Shown here one piece after another: positions 5,946-10,059 of a stretch of 10,059 nucleotides of DNA. The notes beneath the pieces are model-generated. The model did not search any database, was not told where the DNA came from, and worked only from the letters and a program-made list of their open reading frames with translations. Numbering within the stretch: position 1 is the first letter of the stretch; each line of letters starts with the position of its first letter. The DNA lies in contig CALAMM010000123.1 in assembly GCA_937925775.1 (NCBI GenBank), positions 1 through 10,059 of the forward strand. Direction: 5' to 3'. Source of the DNA: an uncultured Fimbriimonadales bacterium. Lineage in GTDB: Bacteria; Armatimonadota; Fimbriimonadia; Fimbriimonadales; GBS-DC. The translations under genes and the position numbers were made by a program.

Positions 5946-6657
5946 GGCGCAGCGCGAGCGTGGGCACACGCTGTGCGAGTTTCACGCCGCCGCGCGCCCC
6001 GAGAACGATTCCCAAAGTCGCAGGCACGACGATATCGGGCTGCAACTTGCCCTGCACCAAGTAGAGGAGTGCGCTGGCGGAGGCGGTCGCGCCGATGAGA
6101 AAGGTGCTGGTGCCAATCGCACAGCGCAGCGGAGCTTTGAGAATGGCGTACATAAGCGGCACCTGTATCAGCCCGCCGCCGACACCCAGCAGCGCGGAAA
6201 TCGCCCCGCCCAACGCGGAAAGCACGACAGCAATCCCACGCTGGCGCGGGTTCCACTGCGCACGGCAATCGGGAAGCACTTCCTGAACTGCAGGCGGATA
6301 ACGCATCGCCCAGAGCATCTGCCCCAGCACATACAGAATCAGCGCGATAAACAGCCAGCGGATAGCGTTGCTGGAAATGAACCCGATTAGCAGTCCCCCC
6401 GCGATTGCGCCCAGCAGCGTTGGGATCAACAAGCGCACGCCAAGCCGCCAGTCCACCAGTCCCGCTTGAAGATAGGTCGGCACGCCCGCGCACGAGGTCG
6501 CAGCGACGGCAACAAGACTCGCCGCGACCGCCTCCTTAATCGGCACGCCCATCAGTAAGGTCAGCGCAGGTACAAGAATAATCCCGCCGCCCAGCCCCAG
6601 CATGGAGCCGAACGCCCCTGCGCCTATCGCCACCAAAAAGACCCACAAAGTGTTCAA
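5893..6657 (-). CDS. TauE/SafE family permease
   Basis: A 254-residue integral membrane protein of the TauE/SafE (COG0730) family, usual length, with around eight hydrophobic segments. The family moves anions such as sulfite, sulfoacetate or related organosulfur compounds across the inner membrane; the substrate here is unknown. The two family repeats are clear: GSMLGLGGGIILVPALT (17-33) and SALLGVGGGLIQVPLM (154-169). The start is TTG at 6657: it overlaps the stop of the upstream DUF2961 gene in TTGA, gives a membrane helix from residue 4, and includes the first repeat in full. The first internal ATG (residue 19) would cut into that repeat. Translational coupling to the upstream gene is likely. 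The 3' end overlaps a small gene on the other strand. Confidence 0.9.
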   Translation of the reverse strand: MNTLWVFLVAIGAGAFGSMLGLGGGIILVPALTLLMGVPIKEAVAASLVAVAATSCAGVPTYLQAGLVDWRLGVRLLIPTLLGAIAGGLLIGFISSNAIRWLFIALILYVLGQMLWAMRYPPAVQEVLPDCRAQWNPRQRGIAVVLSALGGAISALLGVGGGLIQVPLMYAILKAPLRCAIGTSTFLIGATASASALLYLVQGKLQPDIVVPATLGIVLGARGGVKLAQRVPTLALRLIFVGVMLYTVVRFALK

Positions 6658-7802
6658 CGCAGGTTTCTCGGAATACGCTCCACTACAGGCGGCAATGGCT
6701 CAAACGGCTTGTGCGGCTCCGTCTGATACCAGTATGCCACACTGGAGTAGTCGTTCTCTTGCAGGTTCGCATGCCCATGTTCGATGCTGACTCGTATCGA
6801 CTTCGTGAACAGAATTGGGTCTTCGATATGGAATCGGTAAGAGGTGCATTGGCGCCGGTCGGGATGCTTCGGGTCGTGTTCGGGGATGGACGCGCCCGCG
6901 TAGAGATATGCTTTTGGGTGCATGCCCCACGCATGGCAGAAGTAGTCTTCGGAACCTGTCCCGTGCATTGAGGGGGGCCACGGCTCGCCGTCGATGAAAA
7001 TCATATCGTCGCCCTCGCCCCACCAAGTGTACTCTTTGATGACCTGCTCCTGACTGCCGAGTTTGCGGATTACGGGGAGCGGGTCAAGGTTGTCCACCGA
7101 CAGCACGCAGCCGACATAGTGCCCTGCGCCCTCGGCATCGAGAATCAGATAGTTCTCGCTGTCGCTGAGGTTGGGCGTGTCCAACAGCTCCCAATAGTTG
7201 CGCCGTTGCTCGAACAAGTTGCCTTGCGTTCCTGTTGTGTGGTACTCCTGTCGGTAGTGCGCGTGGAACCGCAGGATGTGGTCGGGCAGGGGCGCGTCGT
7301 ACGCCTCGTAGTCGATGTAGTAGTAGAACGAGCCGATTTCCGTGTCGCACTCGTTGACCACCTCGATTCGTGCGCCTTGTGAGAAGGGCATCGCGAAGTA
7401 GCAGTTGAGCGCGATACCGCCTCCATAGTTGCCCTCGTTCGCCTCGTGGGTGACGGTGGCGAGCGGCAAGCACATAAACGAGCGCGCGATACCGTGTCCC
7501 AGCCCGAAAAAGTCGCCTAATGGGGCGAGCACGCTCGGCTCGGTCTCGCCGTCCCAATACATCTTGAGGACGGTCTTGCGCAGGTAGAGCGGGTCGCGGC
7601 AGCCGACGGTCATCCAGAGGTGGCGGATACATCCTGCCCCCTGAATATCCGCCAGCGTTGCCGTCTCGCCTTGGGGAATGGTCAGAAAATCGCGATTGCC
7701 GCCCGTTTTGTCCCAGCTGGAGATTCGTTTTGAGCGTCCCGCGCGGCGATAGACCAGCCTCGCTAAGGGACCCGCGCCTTCGATGCCAGGTAAGATGTCC
7801 AT
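6654..7802 (-). CDS. DUF2961 / glycoside hydrolase family 172-like protein
   Basis: A 382-residue protein with the DUF2961 signature. Characterised members form family GH172 and act on fructofuranosyl or D-arabinofuranosyl linkages (difructose anhydride synthase/hydrolase, exo-arabinofuranosidases). The core motif WWGEGDDMIFIDGEPWPPS-MHGTGSEDYF (260-288) holds two glutamates, E263 and E285, at the spacing expected for the catalytic pair, allowing for one inserted residue (WPP). Other landmarks: WDKTGGNRDFLTIPQGET (30-47), IQGAGCIRHLWMT (53-65), GDFFGLGHG (96-104) and SSVAYWYQTEPH (353-364). No signal peptide is seen, so it should act on cytoplasmic sugars. The ATG at 7802 has AGGAGG about 11 bases upstream, rather far. 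Substrate unknown. The TauE/SafE gene follows with a coupled start. Confidence 0.9.
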   Translation of the reverse strand: MDILPGIEGAGPLARLVYRRAGRSKRISSWDKTGGNRDFLTIPQGETATLADIQGAGCIRHLWMTVGCRDPLYLRKTVLKMYWDGETEPSVLAPLGDFFGLGHGIARSFMCLPLATVTHEANEGNYGGGIALNCYFAMPFSQGARIEVVNECDTEIGSFYYYIDYEAYDAPLPDHILRFHAHYRQEYHTTGTQGNLFEQRRNYWELLDTPNLSDSENYLILDAEGAGHYVGCVLSVDNLDPLPVIRKLGSQEQVIKEYTWWGEGDDMIFIDGEPWPPSMHGTGSEDYFCHAWGMHPKAYLYAGASIPEHDPKHPDRRQCTSYRFHIEDPILFTKSIRVSIEHGHANLQENDYSSVAYWYQTEPHKPFEPLPPVVERIPRNLR

Positions 7803-7812
7803 AATGTCTTAC
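7790..7812. repeat. Inverted repeat around the DUF2961 start codon
   Basis: GTAAGA (7790-7795) and TCTTAC (7807-7812) are 6-base arms flanking an 11-base centre that contains the ATG at 7802-7800. The mRNA could fold so that the start codon sits in the loop. Short enough to be chance. Confidence 0.25.
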
Positions 7813-7815
7813 GCC

Positions 7816-7861
7816 TCCTGCCTGTGAAGCGTTTCGGCGTGGGCGACGCGAGTCCTGCCTG
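7816..7861 (-). repeat. Direct repeat CAGGCAGGA upstream of DUF2961
   Basis: CAGGCAGGA occurs twice on the minus strand (7816-7824 and 7853-7861), 37 bases apart; the copy nearer the gene forms its ribosome binding site. A third copy lies on the plus strand at 9752-9760. All three lie outside the predicted genes. Confidence 0.4.
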
Positions 7862-7895
7862 ATGGCGTCCCGGTTCGGGGTGGGGCTTGGGCGCG

Positions 7896-9623
7896 TTATA
7901 CAGGTTCGAGGGTCGCTGCTTGATAGAGCCGTGCGTACACGCCGCCGCGCTGGATGAGTTCGGCGTGCGTGCCCTGCTCCACCAGCCGCCCGCGTTCCAG
8001 TACCAGCGCGCGGTCAGCGCACTGCACGGTGGTCCAGCGGTGAGCGATAATCAGGGTGGTGCGCGTGCCGCGTCCTTCCTCGATGACCTGTTGGATAATG
8101 CGCTCGGAGAGGGGGTCCAGCGACGCGGTTGCCTCGTCCAGCACGAGGATGCGGGGGTTGCGGAGCAGGGCGCGGGCGATGGCGATGCGCTGCGCCTCGC
8201 CCCCCGACAGGCGCACTCCCCGATCGCCGATAAGGGTCTCGTAGCCGTCGGGCAGGCGTTCGATGAACTCGTGCGCGTGTGCCTGCCGCGCCGCCCGTTC
8301 AATCTCCTCGCGCGTAGCGTCGGGCTTGCCGTAGGCGATGTTGTCCGCCACAGTGCCCACAAACAGCACGGTCTGCTGCGGCACAACGCCGATTTGCGAG
8401 CGCAGGCTCTCTAAAGTCACGTTGCGGATGTCGTAGCCGTCGAGTCGGATGACGCCCTCTTGGGGGTGATAAAAGCGCAGCAGCAGGTCGACGAGTGTGC
8501 TTTTGCCCGCGCCTGAGTGCCCCACCAGCGCGACGACTTCGCCCGGCTGGATTTCGAAAGAGACCTCTCGCAGCGCCTGCTCGCCTGTAGGGTAGCGGAA
8601 CGAGACGCGCTCGAACTCGATGCGCCCTTGCAGGGGGGGCAGTGGCTGAGCGTCGGGCGCGTCGTAGGCTTCTGGCTCGATATCGAGCGCCTCGGCGAAG
8701 ATGCGCTGCGCAGCAGCACGCACCTGCTTGCGCGTGAGCTGAATCGCCCCTACCCCCGACGCCGCTTGCGCAATCTGATGAAGCAGGAACAGGAAACTCA
8801 GCAGCTGCGCGGTGGTCATCTGCCCGCGTGCGACCTCTTGCCCGCCGAACCACAGCCCGAGCGCAATGCTCGCCGCGCCAATGAACTCCACTGTCGGGCG
8901 CAGGCGCGCACGCCGCCGCTCGCCACGCAGCGAGTGGCGCAACACCTCACGATTGCGCTCCATAAACCGCTCAATCTCCCGATCCTCCGCCGCGAAGGTT
9001 TTGATAACCCGCACGCCTGCCAGCGCCTCCTGCACCAGCGCGGAAACGCTCGCCAGCGCACCCTGAGTCTGATGCGTAATCCGATGCACCTGCCTACCGA
9101 GCCGTTGAATCAACATCGCAATCAACGGCAGAAAAATCAGCGCGAGCAACGCCAGTCGCCAATTCAAGACGAAGATGTACACCAAGAACGCCACGATGCG
9201 TAGGGGGGCGTCCAGCGTGTCGCGCACCAACAGCACCGCGTTCTGCAACACAGGCACATCGTTGGTGATAACCGATTGGATTGCGCCGACCTGACGCGAC
9301 TGGAAAAAGCCGAGCGGCAGACGCTGCAGATGCGCAAAGATGTCCTCACGCAACTTCGCTGTAAGCCGTTGCCCTGCCAGCGCAAGGTAATACACCTGCC
9401 CGTAGGAGAAGAACCACTTCAGCGCAAACACGCCTATCACGGTCAGCGACACGCGATTGAGCATCGCCGCGTCGCGCATGTCCATCGACTTGATGACCTG
9501 CTCGAGAAGATAGGCGGTAAAGCCCGTGATCGCCGTCACGCCGACCGAGCAGAGGATAGCCACCAGCAACGGCTTCCACTGCGCCACCACATACCGCCAG
9601 AACCGGCGCTCTACCGCGTCCAC
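7896..9623 (-). CDS. ABC exporter half-transporter (MsbA-like)
   Basis: A 575-residue transporter with a six-helix membrane domain (about 19-290) fused to an ATPase domain; it should work as a dimer and export lipids, peptides or drugs. Motifs: Walker A GHSGAGKST (368-376); Q-loop VVPQQ (Gln near 416); signature LSGGEAQR (472-479), with Glu in place of the more common Gln; Walker B ILVLDE (492-497), with the catalytic Glu; and H-loop IIAHR (His528). The start is taken as GTG at 9623: the conserved part begins with VDAVERRFWRYV. The open frame continues to an ATG at 9737, but those 38 residues do not resemble an exporter N-terminus, and a TACAAT box inside them would start transcription exactly at the GTG. 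DUF2961 lies 93 bases downstream on the same strand. The cargo cannot be deduced. Confidence 0.92.
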   Translation of the reverse strand: MDAVERRFWRYVVAQWKPLLVAILCSVGVTAITGFTAYLLEQVIKSMDMRDAAMLNRVSLTVIGVFALKWFFSYGQVYYLALAGQRLTAKLREDIFAHLQRLPLGFFQSRQVGAIQSVITNDVPVLQNAVLLVRDTLDAPLRIVAFLVYIFVLNWRLALLALIFLPLIAMLIQRLGRQVHRITHQTQGALASVSALVQEALAGVRVIKTFAAEDREIERFMERNREVLRHSLRGERRRARLRPTVEFIGAASIALGLWFGGQEVARGQMTTAQLLSFLFLLHQIAQAASGVGAIQLTRKQVRAAAQRIFAEALDIEPEAYDAPDAQPLPPLQGRIEFERVSFRYPTGEQALREVSFEIQPGEVVALVGHSGAGKSTLVDLLLRFYHPQEGVIRLDGYDIRNVTLESLRSQIGVVPQQTVLFVGTVADNIAYGKPDATREEIERAARQAHAHEFIERLPDGYETLIGDRGVRLSGGEAQRIAIARALLRNPRILVLDEATASLDPLSERIIQQVIEEGRGTRTTLIIAHRWTTVQCADRALVLERGRLVEQGTHAELIQRGGVYARLYQAATLEPV

Positions 9624-9629
9624 GCCTTG

Positions 9630-9635
9630 ATTGTA
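9630..9635 (-). promoter_or_regulatory. Candidate -10 box for leaderless ABC exporter mRNA
   Basis: TACAAT on the minus strand, preceded by GGG as at the Ig-repeat gene. Six bases separate it from the GTG, so the usual start of transcription falls on the first base of the start codon. No good -35 box is visible. Confidence 0.42.
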
Positions 9636-9801
9636 CCCCGCATAGCGATTTGCCTGCGCCGTAGGAGGCGAAGAGCAGGTGATGGAGGCACGCGAGCGGT
9701 TAGCCGTCTGGATATCACGCATGGTAGGACAAGTCATTCCCGTTCACGAGGCAGGCAGGAGAGAACGCAAAACAGAAGGAACCATATAAACTTTAAGGGG
9801 C

Positions 9802-10059
9802 TTAGTTTGCTTGGACATGCCTATTTTCCTCAGCCTCGATGAAACGCTTGCGATAGGTGTAGCACCGACCTCTATCCGCTTGTGCGAGACCCATCTCAAT
9901 CATCTTGCGGTTAACAAAGAGGCGATTGGTCAAATACAAGTATGCAGGCACTGGCTGCCCTTCTTCATTAGGCGGCTGCTCGAACCGCAGCATCACCCGC
10001 TTGCCCACCACATAGCGGGTCAGATAGGCGCACGCCCGCTCGTGCCGTTCGGCAGGCAC
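9802..10059 (-). CDS. Staphylococcal-nuclease-like (thermonuclease) domain protein, N-terminus outside window
   Basis: The frame is open to the window edge, and the 85 visible residues are the C-terminal part; the true start lies beyond 10059. The pattern ERACAYLTRYVVGKRVMLRFEQ, then GQPVPAYLYLTNRLFVNRKMIEMGLAQAD, then YTYRKRFIEAEENRHVQAN, matches the second half of the SNase fold (strand, long loop, 'LVN..L...GLA' helix, and final 'Y..RF..AE' helix). Members are Ca2+-dependent nucleases, often secreted; the catalytic Arg/Glu region of the first half is not visible, so activity cannot be judged. It lies upstream of the ABC exporter on the same strand, with 178 bases between them and no clear terminator. 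Confidence 0.75.
   Translation of the reverse strand: MPAERHERACAYLTRYVVGKRVMLRFEQPPNEEGQPVPAYLYLTNRLFVNRKMIEMGLAQADRGRCYTYRKRFIEAEENRHVQAN

Noticed and set aside
5759..6493. A 244-codon open frame on the minus strand overlapping the permease
   Set aside because: It is an alternative frame of the TauE/SafE gene with Arg/Ala-rich, low-complexity content.
8517..9203. A 228-codon open frame on the plus strand opposite the ABC exporter
   Set aside because: A shadow of the well-supported transporter; no domain, no ribosome binding site.
9624..9737. N-terminal 38-residue extension of the ABC exporter
   Set aside because: No ribosome binding site at the ATG, polar composition unlike the family, and a -10 box inside it.

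Overview
This window looks like chromosomal DNA from a GC-rich bacterium, probably thermophilic or environmental. A member of Armatimonadota or a similar deep-branching, Gram-negative-type lineage fits. That guess rests only on gene mix and style: a SigH-like sigma factor, Ig-repeat membrane proteins, a DUF2961/GH172 enzyme and an AP-endonuclease-fold sugar isomerase. No rRNA, tRNA, CRISPR array, transposase or phage gene was seen. Coding density is high, and the gene order looks like ordinary chromosome with a few unusual small elements.

Left part (1-2853). The 3' end of a sigma-factor gene (+) converges on, and overlaps by two bases, a minus-strand gene for a single-span membrane protein with tandem Ig-like repeats. 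Upstream of that on the same strand is a complete recA. recA has a consensus promoter (TTGACA-16-TATAAT), a near-perfect palindrome over the predicted start of transcription (a candidate SOS/LexA operator) and a good ribosome binding site. A second, probably leaderless promoter lies at the recA stop codon and could drive the Ig-repeat gene separately.

Middle part (2854-5945). A noncoding stretch of about 300 bases, with a strong palindrome, divides recA from a plus-strand pair: a xylose-isomerase-like TIM-barrel protein and a cytoplasmic von Willebrand A protein. The latter carries a repeated Arg/Lys-Thr-Gln/Ile/Leu motif at both ends. After another palindrome comes a promoter and a tiny two-gene cassette (62 and 50 residues, TAATG-coupled). 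Its products I do not recognise: one is charged and helical, the other has a hydrophobic segment and a basic tail.

Right part (5893-10059), minus strand. In transcription order there is a truncated staphylococcal-nuclease-like protein, an MsbA-type ABC exporter half-transporter with a likely leaderless GTG start, a DUF2961/GH172 protein with both expected catalytic glutamates, and a TauE/SafE permease whose TTG start overlaps the preceding stop (TTGA). The last three are probably at least partly co-transcribed. They could link glycoside processing with transport, but the substrate cannot be read from the sequence.

The observations most worth following up are the palindrome at the recA start site, the Thr-motif array in the VWA protein, the coupled small-protein pair, and the two TACAAT boxes placed exactly for leaderless transcription.
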